Assembly (NCBI GenBank): GCA_052168315.1
Contig: JBQLZO010000046.1
Span: forward strand, 1 to 64,000
DNA: 64,000 bases
DNA from: JBQLZO01 sp052168315
Lineage (GTDB): Bacteria; Planctomycetota; Phycisphaerae; Phycisphaerales; UBA1924
Reading direction: 5' to 3'
How positions within the stretch are numbered: position 1 is the first letter of the stretch; every line of letters starts with the position of its first letter. The translations under genes and the position numbers were made by a program. The notes under the pieces were generated by a model. That model made no database searches. It was not told the DNA's origin and saw only the letters and a list, made by a program, of their open reading frames with translations. This document shows, piece after piece, positions 44,777-52,677 of the stretch.

Positions 44777-45126
44777 GGGTTCAATGATTCCTGCTGGGCC
44801 GGCGGACGCCGTGCCGAAGGGGGTGTGAGAAAGCGGACTGCCGCATTGTGCCGATGACGCCGCGGTGCTGCACAGCCCCGGACAGAACGCTCCCACGGAT
44901 CGCGAAAATTCGTGCGATGCCACCAGAGGCCGGTCCGAAGCGAACAAAACACCCGCCGGATTCCCGGCGATGGCAGTGCGATGAGAATAGCCCTGCCCGA
45001 GATCGCGGGCAACTGGAGCCGAAGCCCCGGGATCGATATATCTATTTATCCACAGTTTTACAGGAATAGGAGCCGGGGGCCTGACCCAGCGGCCCAACAC
45101 CCTCCATAGTCGGTACGCTGAGCGGC
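44777..45126. other. 350-base divergent region between rpsO and the aminotransferase gene
   Basis: It includes an AT-rich patch (about 45034-45067) with TTATCCACA at 45046-45054, a perfect match to the E. coli DnaA-box consensus. The rpsO promoter must also be here. No gene is supported. Confidence 0.45.
45114..45119 (+). promoter_or_regulatory. -10 box of a probable leaderless promoter for the aminotransferase
   Basis: TACGCT ends 7 bases before ATG 45127. There is no Shine-Dalgarno. Confidence 0.48.
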
Positions 45127-46377
45127 ATGCAGCTCTCGCGAAGAGTCTCATCGCTCAAGCCGTCGGCGACACTGGCAGTCAATCAGGCCGCGTCGGATCT
45201 GAAGCGGCGAGGCGTCGATGTGCTTTCCTTCGCGGCCGGGGAACCGGACTTCGATACCCCGGATCGGATCAAACGGGCGGCGATCGCGGCGCTGCACTCT
45301 GGCAGAACGAAGTACGCGCCGGTGCCCGGCGATCCCGCGTGCCGCGAGGCAATCGCGGCGAAGCTGGCGCGGGAGAACGCGATCGAGGGCATCACCGGCG
45401 ACCATGTGGTCGTGTCTTCGGGCGGCAAGCACACGCTGGCGCTGCTGTTCGAGGCGCTGATCGACCCGTCGGCACCGGGTGAAGCGCCGCTGGAAGTGGT
45501 CCTCCCCACACCCGCATGGGTTTCATACGAGCCACAGGTGCAACTGGCTGGCGGGGTCGTGGTGGAAGTCCCGACCGATGCTCAGTGCGAGTTCAAGGCC
45601 ACACCCGAGCGGATCGGCGCGGCGATCACCGAGCGCACCCGCGTGGTGGTGCTGAACTCACCATCCAATCCGTGCGGCACGATGTACTCCCCCGATGAGC
45701 TTGAGGCGATCGCCGCGGCGATCGGCGATGCCGCGGCGGACAGGGCGCCGGACCTCGTGGTCATTTCCGATGAGCTATATGAGAAAATCCTGCTGTCAGA
45801 CATCCCGCACCGCTCGCCGGGCTCGATCGCGGCGATCGCCGATCGGACCATCACCGTCAATGGGCTCTCGAAGGCGTACGCCATGACCGGCTGGCGGATC
45901 GGGTACTTCGCGATGCCCGGGGACCAGGGGCTGGCGCTGGCGAAGGCGGTCGGCAAGCTCCAGTCACAATCGACGACCGCGATCCCGACATTCCTGATGC
46001 CTGCGATCGCGGTGGCGCTCAACGAGTGCGCCGCCGAGGTGGCCGAGTTCGCATCGATCTTCCGCCGGCGTGGCGCGCTGATCTACGAAGCGATGCGATC
46101 GATCGCGGGGATCTCGCTCCCGCGCCCCACCGGCGCGTTCTATGCGTTCCCGGATGTGTCAGCGCACTTCGGGAAAGCGACGCCGAACGGCGCGAGGGTC
46201 GAATCGGCATTGTCATTCGCGCGGGCGCTGCTTGAGGAGCGTCATGTCGCGTGCGTGCCGGGCGAAGACTTCGGCGCGGGCGGGGAGCGCTGCTGTCGGT
46301 TCTCGTTCGCCTGCTCCGACGAGCAGATCCGGGCCGGGATGGAGCGGCTTGGCGCATTCGTCGATTCGCTGCGCTGA
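45127..46377 (+). CDS. Class I/II pyridoxal-phosphate aminotransferase (aspartate aminotransferase type)
   Basis: The 416-residue enzyme belongs to the fold-type I, subgroup Ib aminotransferases. The PLP Lys249 is in NGLSKAYAMTGWRIGY. The substrate/cofactor segments LNSPSNPCGTMYS and ISDELYEKILL are typical, as is the N-terminal FAAGEPDFDTP. The Arg near RFSFACSDEQI should bind the alpha-carboxylate. Such enzymes transfer amino groups from aspartate to 2-oxoglutarate; related forms use prephenate or aromatic acids, so the exact substrate is open. Its ATG has a TACGCT box 7 bases upstream. It converges on gltX with a gap of about 110 bases. Confidence 0.9.
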   Translation: MQLSRRVSSLKPSATLAVNQAASDLKRRGVDVLSFAAGEPDFDTPDRIKRAAIAALHSGRTKYAPVPGDPACREAIAAKLARENAIEGITGDHVVVSSGGKHTLALLFEALIDPSAPGEAPLEVVLPTPAWVSYEPQVQLAGGVVVEVPTDAQCEFKATPERIGAAITERTRVVVLNSPSNPCGTMYSPDELEAIAAAIGDAAADRAPDLVVISDELYEKILLSDIPHRSPGSIAAIADRTITVNGLSKAYAMTGWRIGYFAMPGDQGLALAKAVGKLQSQSTTAIPTFLMPAIAVALNECAAEVAEFASIFRRRGALIYEAMRSIAGISLPRPTGAFYAFPDVSAHFGKATPNGARVESALSFARALLEERHVACVPGEDFGAGGERCCRFSFACSDEQIRAGMERLGAFVDSLR

Positions 46378-46487
46378 GGCGATGCGATTGCGGGTGTGGC
46401 GTGCGGATGCGGGGAATGGGTGGATCGGAAGCGGTGGATTGGAATCGGACAGATGACCCGCGCCAGGGTTCGCGTGCCGATCGCCGC

Positions 46488-48224
46488 TCAGGTGTTGGTC
46501 GCGCCCGGAGCGCCGCTTCCTCCGCCGCTGACGACCCGAAGGCACCTGTCGATGCGCCGGATGGCTTCGTCCCGTCCGAGCACTCCGAGCGTCTCACCGA
46601 TCGCCGGCGAGATGGGCGTGCCGGTCATCGCCATGCGGATCGGCTGCGCGAGCTTGCCCATGTTCAGGTTATCGCGACGCGCGCAGAAGTCGGCGACGAG
46701 CGCGTGCAGCGACTCGGGCGACCAGTCGGCGTGCTGTTCGAGCACTCGCGCGAACTCGCGCAGGAGCCCGAGCCCCTCCCCGTCGTTCTTCGTGAGCCAC
46801 TTCTTGGCACCCGCGGCGTCGTACTCGATCTCATCCGGATCGAGCACCGCGAATGCGCACCGATCGGCCGCGTCGGCGAAGCTCCTTGACTGCGGCTGCA
46901 CCGCGCGGGCCAGCATCGGGAGCCGATCCTCGCCCAGCGCCGACCGCAGCGCCGGTCGATACTCGGCGCACCACGCGGCGAACCGGTCAACGAATCGATC
47001 GGGAGGCATCGCCGTGATCGCGTCCGTATTGAATGAGAGCAGCTTCGCGCGGTCGAACCGGGCGTTGGACTTGCCCAGATCCTTGATCTCGAATCGCTCG
47101 CCCAGAAAGGCCATGTCGAACTTCTCACGGTCGCTGCCATCGTCGTTCCGCGGCGGGGTCCATCCCAGCAGCGCGATGAAGTTGTTGATCACCTCCGGCA
47201 GGTATCCGGCGGCGCGGAAGTCCTCGACGGACACCTCGGGCAGCGCGAGGTTCATCGCGCGGGCGAGGGCCTCGAGCGTGCTGGAATCGAGCTGTGTCTT
47301 CTTGTCGTCCAGCCAGCGCCGGAGCTCATCGTCGCCGAGCCGGTCCGGGATGGGCGAGGCGGTGGTGCCCGCGCTCCGAACGCTCTCGCGGGCGACCTGG
47401 TCGCGCTCGCGCTTCGACATCTTCGCGCCCTTGTCGTTGAAGATCAGCGGCATGTGGGCGTACACCGGAACCGGCACGCCCATGGCGCGCTGCAGGGCGA
47501 CATGCTTCGGCGTGTTGGACAGGTGCTCCTGGCCACGGAGCACATGCGTCACGCCCATGAGCGCATCGTCGACGACGACGGCGAGGTGGTAGGTCGGGAA
47601 GCCATCCTGTTTCCGGATGACGAAGTCCTCGAGCTCGCCCGGCGCGATCGCGACCTCGCCGAGCACCGCATCGGGCACGACGATCGGCTCGGAGTCCGGA
47701 GCGCGGAAACGCACCACATGCGGCTCCCCTGCCTCGAGCCGAGCCCTGCGATCGGCCTCGGTGAGCTGGAGCGCCGCCCGGTCGTATCGGTAGGTCTTCT
47801 TCTCGGCCAGCGCGGCATCGCGCTTGGATGCCAACTCCTCGGCGGACTCGAACGCGGGATAGGCCAGCCCCTTGGCGATCAGCGCATCGATCTGCTGGTT
47901 GTAGAGGTGCAGGCGGTCGGACTGCTTGAACGGGCCGACGGAGCGGGGGTCGCCGCCGATCGTCCGCCCGTCGTACTCGAGGTCCGGGCCCTCGTCCCAA
48001 TCGATGCCCAGCCACGCCAGGTCGTGCAGGATCCCCGTGGCCGAGGACTCGGACGACCGCGCCTGGTCGGTGTCTTCGAGCCGGAGGATGAAGTGCCCGC
48101 CGGTGGCCCTGGCGAACGCCCAGCAAAACAGCGCCGAGCGCGCGCCGCCGATGTGCAGGTGCCCGGTGGGCGATGGGGCGAAGCGGGTGATGGTCTTTGG
48201 AACGCCGTCCGGGGTCGAGTGCAT
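46488..48224 (-). CDS. gltX: Glutamate--tRNA ligase
   Basis: The 578-residue enzyme charges tRNA-Glu, and possibly tRNA-Gln where GatCAB is used. The class I signatures are HIGG (24-27, in SPTGHLHIGGARS) and KMSKR (268-272). The Rossmann core continues with LRLEDTDQARS and VIRKQDGFPTYHLAVVVDD. The C-terminal anticodon-binding part has the usual helical pattern but is longer than in E. coli (471 residues overall), with insertions near 280-350. A TAGCAT box 6 bases upstream of the ATG indicates a leaderless start. Confidence 0.95.
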   Translation of the reverse strand: MHSTPDGVPKTITRFAPSPTGHLHIGGARSALFCWAFARATGGHFILRLEDTDQARSSESSATGILHDLAWLGIDWDEGPDLEYDGRTIGGDPRSVGPFKQSDRLHLYNQQIDALIAKGLAYPAFESAEELASKRDAALAEKKTYRYDRAALQLTEADRRARLEAGEPHVVRFRAPDSEPIVVPDAVLGEVAIAPGELEDFVIRKQDGFPTYHLAVVVDDALMGVTHVLRGQEHLSNTPKHVALQRAMGVPVPVYAHMPLIFNDKGAKMSKRERDQVARESVRSAGTTASPIPDRLGDDELRRWLDDKKTQLDSSTLEALARAMNLALPEVSVEDFRAAGYLPEVINNFIALLGWTPPRNDDGSDREKFDMAFLGERFEIKDLGKSNARFDRAKLLSFNTDAITAMPPDRFVDRFAAWCAEYRPALRSALGEDRLPMLARAVQPQSRSFADAADRCAFAVLDPDEIEYDAAGAKKWLTKNDGEGLGLLREFARVLEQHADWSPESLHALVADFCARRDNLNMGKLAQPIRMAMTGTPISPAIGETLGVLGRDEAIRRIDRCLRVVSGGGSGAPGATNT

Positions 48225-48230
48225 CGGATC

Positions 48231-48236
48231 ATGCTA
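48231..48236 (-). promoter_or_regulatory. -10 box of a probable leaderless promoter for gltX
   Basis: TAGCAT on the minus strand ends 6 bases before the ATG at 48224; no ribosome binding site is visible. Confidence 0.5.
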
Positions 48237-48538
48237 TCGCCCGACGCAGTTCGGCAGGAAGCCGCTGGCTCACGACGCGGGCGAAGCCCATCCGATCGGG
48301 TCGGATCGCCCCCGCGGACGCGTCCGGATCCTCAACTCAGCGCGATGGCGCCGGAGCGCGTCCGATGCGCCGGCGTCGGCGATATGCGCCGGTGCGGAGC
48401 CTTGCATCGCGCCGCCCTGGGGTGACGAGGCGCCATGCCCGAACGGAATGCACCCGCAGCGCGGTTGCCACGATCGCGTGTTCGATTCTCGCCAGCGTGC
48501 ATCGGGCGACCGGGTGTGGAACAGGGCGTGGAGCGCTC

Positions 48539-48544
48539 TATAGT
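48539..48544 (+). promoter_or_regulatory. -10 box of the PfkB-type kinase gene
   Basis: TATAGT is a near-consensus -10. The start near 48551 leaves a CT-rich leader of about 43 bases before ATG 48594. The -35 region is weak. Confidence 0.45.
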
Positions 48545-48593
48545 GCGTGTTGGAACCCCCCGCTCCCACTCCTCCAACCCCGGAACTCCTCCA

Positions 48594-49535
48594 ATGTCCC
48601 TGATCGTCACCGGCTCCATCGGCATCGACACCATCGAGACCCCGTTCGACAAGCGCGAGCGCGTGCTCGGCGGGTCGTGCACCTACTTCTCGGCCGCCGC
48701 GTCGTTCTTCACCAAGGTCCGGCTGGTCGCGGCCGCCGGGGGCGACTTCCACGACGACTACAAGGCTGTATTCTCGAAGTTTCCCAATGTCTCGATCACG
48801 GGCCTGGAGATCCGCCCGAAGTCCAACACCTTCGCGTGGGGCGGCAAGTACTTCGACGACTGGAACCAGCGCGAGACGCTGTTCACCGATCTCGGCGTGC
48901 TCGGCGAGCACGCGCCGAAGGTCCCGGCCGAGTACGCGGACTCGCGGTTCATCTTCCTGGCCAACAGCCACCCGTCCGTGCAGCACGAGTTCCTCGGGGC
49001 GTTCCCCGAGCGGATCGTCTCGGTCGTGGACACGATGAACCTCTGGATCGACACCGCCCGGGACGAGCTGCTCGCGCTGCTGAAGGATGTCGATGGGCTC
49101 GTGCTCAACGATGAGGAAGCCCGCATGCTCACCGGCAAGCGGAATGTGATCAGCGCTGGGCGGCACATCATCAACGAGATGGGCCCGATGTTCGTGATCA
49201 TCAAGAAGGGCGAGCACGGGTGCGTGCTGATCCACGACCAGGGCGTGGCGATGCTCCCGGCCTACCCGGTGGAGGATGTGGTCGACCCGACGGGCGCCGG
49301 GGACTCCTTCGCCGGCGGGATGATGGGATACCTCGCCGCGGCGCACTCGCAGGACATGAACATCTCGATGGACTCGGTGCAGCAGGCGCTCGCGCACGGC
49401 ACCGTCATCGCATCCTTCGCGATCGAGTCGTTCTCGCTCGAGCGGCTGGCAACGCTGACGAAGGATGAGGTCGCGCGTCGGTACACGGAGTTCCAGGAGA
49501 TGGTCCGCGTGGGAGAGGCGCGGCTCGCGCACTGA
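48594..49535 (+). CDS. PfkB family carbohydrate/nucleoside kinase
   Basis: The 313-residue protein belongs to the ribokinase/PfkB superfamily. LGGSCTYFSAAASFF near the N-terminus corresponds to the first PfkB signature (GG-x2-N/T-x-A). VVDPTGAGDSFAGGMMGYLA near residue 225 is the second, with the catalytic Asp in GAGDSFAGG and the anion hole around it. LVLNDEEARMLTG is another hallmark. Family members phosphorylate sugars or nucleosides such as adenosine. The residue set does not fix the substrate. The SUI1-like gene follows after 26 bases, so the two are probably cotranscribed. Confidence 0.9.
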   Translation: MSLIVTGSIGIDTIETPFDKRERVLGGSCTYFSAAASFFTKVRLVAAAGGDFHDDYKAVFSKFPNVSITGLEIRPKSNTFAWGGKYFDDWNQRETLFTDLGVLGEHAPKVPAEYADSRFIFLANSHPSVQHEFLGAFPERIVSVVDTMNLWIDTARDELLALLKDVDGLVLNDEEARMLTGKRNVISAGRHIINEMGPMFVIIKKGEHGCVLIHDQGVAMLPAYPVEDVVDPTGAGDSFAGGMMGYLAAAHSQDMNISMDSVQQALAHGTVIASFAIESFSLERLATLTKDEVARRYTEFQEMVRVGEARLAH

Positions 49536-49561
49536 GGCGCGCGGAGAAGGGCGGGTTTGCC

Positions 49562-49918
49562 ATGAGCGGACTGTTCGACGGCACGCCACTCGAGCGGGCG
49601 GTCACCTGCGAGCGATGCGAGAAGCCACTGAGCGAGTGCCGCTGTCCGCGTGATGCGGATGGGCGGGTGCTCACGCCGAACCAGCAGCGCATCAGCGTGC
49701 GCATCGAGAAGCGGCGGGGCAAGCCGGTGACCATCGCCAGCGGGTTCGACGCCTCGGCGTCCGATCTTCCCGCGATCCTGAGGTCGCTGCGCACCGCGCT
49801 GGGCGCCGGCGGAAGCACGGGCACGGACCACAACGGCAAACCGATGGTCGAGGTGCAGGGCGAGCACGCGCAGCGGGTCCGCGAGGCGCTGAAGGCCATG
49901 GGGTACCAGATCAAGTGA
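49562..49918 (+). CDS. SUI1/eIF1 family translation factor-like protein with Cys-rich N-terminus
   Basis: The 118-residue protein has a C-terminal SUI1 domain: ISVRIEKRRGKPVTIASGFD, LRTALGAGGSTG and the ending QRVREALKAMGYQIK. Bacterial homologues (YciH type) can influence start-codon selection. The N-terminus adds a Cys cluster, CERCEKPLSECRCP (residues 18-31), that could bind a metal. Such an extension occurs in some planctomycete homologues as I recall, but I cannot verify it. In a genome that seems to use many leaderless starts, an initiation factor of this kind is of interest. It follows the kinase gene by 26 bases. Confidence 0.88.
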   Translation: MSGLFDGTPLERAVTCERCEKPLSECRCPRDADGRVLTPNQQRISVRIEKRRGKPVTIASGFDASASDLPAILRSLRTALGAGGSTGTDHNGKPMVEVQGEHAQRVREALKAMGYQIK

Positions 49919-49966
49919 GCCCTGGGCGGGTTCGCGGGCGGTGCCAGTCGCGAAAGGTCGAAAGCG

Positions 49967-49998
49967 CACAACGCCCCAGCCGATGCCGGGGCGTTGTG
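49967..49998. terminator. Hairpin terminator between convergent genes
   Basis: An 11-bp stem (CACAACGCCCC / GGGGCGTTGTG, extended inside by GC pairs) lies between the SUI1 stop (49918) and the M42 peptidase stop (50050). Short T/A tracts flank both sides, so it may serve both genes. Confidence 0.6.
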
Positions 49999-50049
49999 GC
50001 GAAATGCCAGGATGTTCGAGCCCAAACCCGCATCGATGCCCGGTCCGGA

Positions 50050-51240
50050 TCAGTCGACGGTCGGCATCCACGCCGCGAGCAGGTCCCGCGCCGCCGCGAG
50101 ATCGACTTGGTCGGCCATCTCGGTCACCGTGTGGATGTAGCGCGTCCCGACGACGATCCCCATCGCGCGGGCGCCGCCCATGGCCTGCTGCATCGCCGCG
50201 CCATCCTGTCCGCCGCGCGCCAGGATCGTGCGCTGGTGGGGGATCTTGTGCTGCTTGGCCAGCGACTCCATCTCATCGACCAGGCGATGATCGGCGATGA
50301 ACGATGCGTCCATGATGTGGATGCCGCATCCCTCTCCCTGCCGGGTCACGGCCTCCTCCTCGCCCACGCCGGGCGTGTCGCAGGAGAGCGTGACATCGAG
50401 CCCGATGCCGATGTCCGGCTGCACCACATTCGCCGCGGTCTTGGCGCCGCGGAGCCCGACCTCCTCCTGCACCGTGAACGCGACATAGATCTCCGCGGCG
50501 TGCGGCTCGTTGGACTCGGCCATCTTCCTGATGGACTCGATCCCGAGCCAGCACGCGATGCGATTGTCCAGCGCCTTGGAGACCACCTTCTTGCCGACGA
50601 CCTCGAACGGCTCGTGCAGCACGACCATGTCGCCGATGCGGACGCGCTCCTTCACGCCCTCGGCGTCGAGCCCGAGATCGACGAAGAATTCCTGCACCTC
50701 GGGGACCTTCTTGCGTTCCTCCGGCGAGGAGATGTGGATGGGCTTGCCGCCCGGGTTCATCACGCCGACCAGGTCGCCGTGGTCCTTGGTGCACACCAGC
50801 ACGCGGCGGGAAAAGAGGTTCCGCGTATCGAATCCACCCGCGGGGTTGAGCCGGATGAAGCCCTTGGAGTCGATGGCGGTGACATAGAAGCCGATTTCGT
50901 CCATGTGGCAGGCGAGCATGATGCGGGTGGGCTCCGGCTCGGTCGGATCGTCCGATGGTTCGACGGGGCGCGTCCCGCCATTGACCGCGGCCCGGGGAAG
51001 GCGGCGGCAGATCAACGAGCCCATCGGATCGATCTCGTAGTCATCGAACAGGTCCTGCACCTCATCGAGGATGAGATCGCGCACCCGCTCCTCGCGCCCG
51101 GGGATGCCCGGCGTCTCGCAGAGCCGGCGGAGCAGATCGATATTGAGCGCGGGCGAGCCGTTCTTGCCCGACGCCGCGCGAGAAACCGCGCCCGGCTTGG
51201 CGGGCTTGGCGCTGGAGGACTTGCTGGACTTCTTTGCCAT
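50050..51240 (-). CDS. M42 family metallopeptidase (glutamyl aminopeptidase/deblocking type)
   Basis: The 396-residue protein is a co-catalytic zinc aminopeptidase of family M42. Metal ligands are seen in LACHMDEIGFYV (His/Asp), LDNRIACWLG (Asp) and VQEEVGLRGAKTA (catalytic Glu pair). DVTLSCDTPGV follows, and a final His is in TRYIHTVTEM. Such enzymes form large tetrahedral assemblies that trim peptides. The N-terminus carries a Lys/Ser/Ala-rich tail of about 35 residues not needed for the fold. ATG 51240 has GAGAGGTGAT upstream; a GTG 9 bases earlier is less likely. Confidence 0.92.
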   Translation of the reverse strand: MAKKSSKSSSAKPAKPGAVSRAASGKNGSPALNIDLLRRLCETPGIPGREERVRDLILDEVQDLFDDYEIDPMGSLICRRLPRAAVNGGTRPVEPSDDPTEPEPTRIMLACHMDEIGFYVTAIDSKGFIRLNPAGGFDTRNLFSRRVLVCTKDHGDLVGVMNPGGKPIHISSPEERKKVPEVQEFFVDLGLDAEGVKERVRIGDMVVLHEPFEVVGKKVVSKALDNRIACWLGIESIRKMAESNEPHAAEIYVAFTVQEEVGLRGAKTAANVVQPDIGIGLDVTLSCDTPGVGEEEAVTRQGEGCGIHIMDASFIADHRLVDEMESLAKQHKIPHQRTILARGGQDGAAMQQAMGGARAMGIVVGTRYIHTVTEMADQVDLAAARDLLAAWMPTVD

Positions 51241-51373
51241 CGGGATCACCTCTCATCACGCGATTCGTGGGACCGCGTGAACCCGACCGGTTCCGCGATC
51301 GGGGCGAACGCGACGGCATACCATGCGCCACACATGCCGCGTCGCTCCGGCACGCGTGAGGAAACTTCGAGCC

Positions 51374-52630
51374 ATGGCCCATCAGAGCCCGCTGCACAGT
51401 CTACACGAACAGGCCGAGGCGTCGTTCCTGTACTACGGCCCGGAATCCGGCGGCGCGCCGGTTGTCGAGACCTTCGGCGAGATCGAGGCCGAGTACGCCG
51501 CCCTCAGGAGGGGGTGCGTGCTGCTCGACTTGCCCCAGATCGGGACGCTCCGGATCACCGGGAGCGACCGGATCGGGTTCCTCAACCGGATGGTCACCCA
51601 GGAACTCGCCGGGCTCAAGCCTTATCAGACGGCGCGGTCGTTCTGGCTCAACCGCAAGGGACGGATCGACGCGGACTTGCGCCTGGCGCACCTGCCCGCG
51701 GCGCCCGGCGCCGGAGGCGATCCGCTCGATGAGGAGCAGGTGCTCGTGGGCGTGGACATCCTGAACGCCGCGGCGGGCGCGGCGTCGCTCGAGGCGTTCG
51801 TGATCGCGGATGATGTCCAGATCGTCGACATCACCGACCGCACGCACCGGCTCTCGCTCCACGGCCCGAACTCGGCGGCGCTGCTCTCGGCCGTCTGCGC
51901 CGAGGTCGATGGCCCGCCGATCGGGGATCTGAACCCATCCCAGGCCTGCCGCGCGACCATCGGGGGGCACCGCGTGCTCATCGAACGGGATGACCAGTCG
52001 GGCGAGCCCGGGCTGCACCTGCTCATGGATGTCGAGCATGTGATGGCGATCTACAACACGCTCGTTGAGATCGGACGCGGGGACAACGGGAACGACGATG
52101 CGCCATCCCACGCCGGCACGCGCCGTGGGTTCAGGCTGCGCCCGGGCGGGTGGCACGCGTTCAACATCGCGCGGATCGAAGCGGGCACACCCGTGATGAA
52201 CATCGACTTCGGCGCCCAGAATCTTCCGGGCGAGACCGGCGTCCTGCGCGACCGGGTCTCGTTCCGCAAGGGCTGCTACCTCGGGCAGGAAGTGGTCGCG
52301 CGGATGGATGCGCTGGGGCATCCGAAGCAGATCCTCGTGTCCATCCGTATCCCCCGCCAGGGCAACGAGATGAACGAGTCGCAGCCGGCGACCGGGAACC
52401 AGGTGTTCGCGCCCGGCGACGACGGGCAGGCCCCGGGCCCCGACGCGAAGCCGATCGGGCGCGTGACCTCCTCGGCCCGCTCGCCCATGCTGGGTGATGA
52501 CATCATCGCGTTCGCGCAGGTGCGATGGGGTCACAACGCACCGGGAACACGACTTTGCGTGCAGACCGGCGCGGGCATCGCGACGGGTGAAGTGGGCAAT
52601 GCGCTTGGGTGGTACCAGCGCCGGGAGTGA
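51374..52630 (+). CDS. ygfZ: Folate-binding protein YgfZ/GcvT-like
   Basis: The 418-residue protein carries the YgfZ signature KGCYLGQEVVARM near residues 300-312, with the conserved Cys, after an aminomethyltransferase-like fold (GCVLLDLPQIGTLRITG, FLNRMVTQELAGL). YgfZ uses folate to support repair or assembly of some Fe-S enzymes such as MiaB. The protein is longer than E. coli YgfZ (326), with an insertion near 110-125 and another near 235-255 (GRGDNGNDDAPSHAG). The Nfu-N protein and MutY elsewhere in the window also relate to Fe-S clusters. An ATG at 51323 is in frame but lies on a TACCAT promoter-like box. Confidence 0.9.
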   Translation: MAHQSPLHSLHEQAEASFLYYGPESGGAPVVETFGEIEAEYAALRRGCVLLDLPQIGTLRITGSDRIGFLNRMVTQELAGLKPYQTARSFWLNRKGRIDADLRLAHLPAAPGAGGDPLDEEQVLVGVDILNAAAGAASLEAFVIADDVQIVDITDRTHRLSLHGPNSAALLSAVCAEVDGPPIGDLNPSQACRATIGGHRVLIERDDQSGEPGLHLLMDVEHVMAIYNTLVEIGRGDNGNDDAPSHAGTRRGFRLRPGGWHAFNIARIEAGTPVMNIDFGAQNLPGETGVLRDRVSFRKGCYLGQEVVARMDALGHPKQILVSIRIPRQGNEMNESQPATGNQVFAPGDDGQAPGPDAKPIGRVTSSARSPMLGDDIIAFAQVRWGHNAPGTRLCVQTGAGIATGEVGNALGWYQRRE

Positions 52631-52677
52631 CGCGGCATTCCCGGTCTGCTGGCGCGGGCCGTCCCCTGAGGCGGGAT

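Larger units (their letters stand above)
48225..48593. other. 369-base divergent region between gltX and the PfkB-type kinase
   Basis: Apart from the two promoters annotated separately, I see nothing in it. The 3' part (48551-48593) is a CT-rich leader in front of the kinase gene, with no Shine-Dalgarno. Confidence 0.4.
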
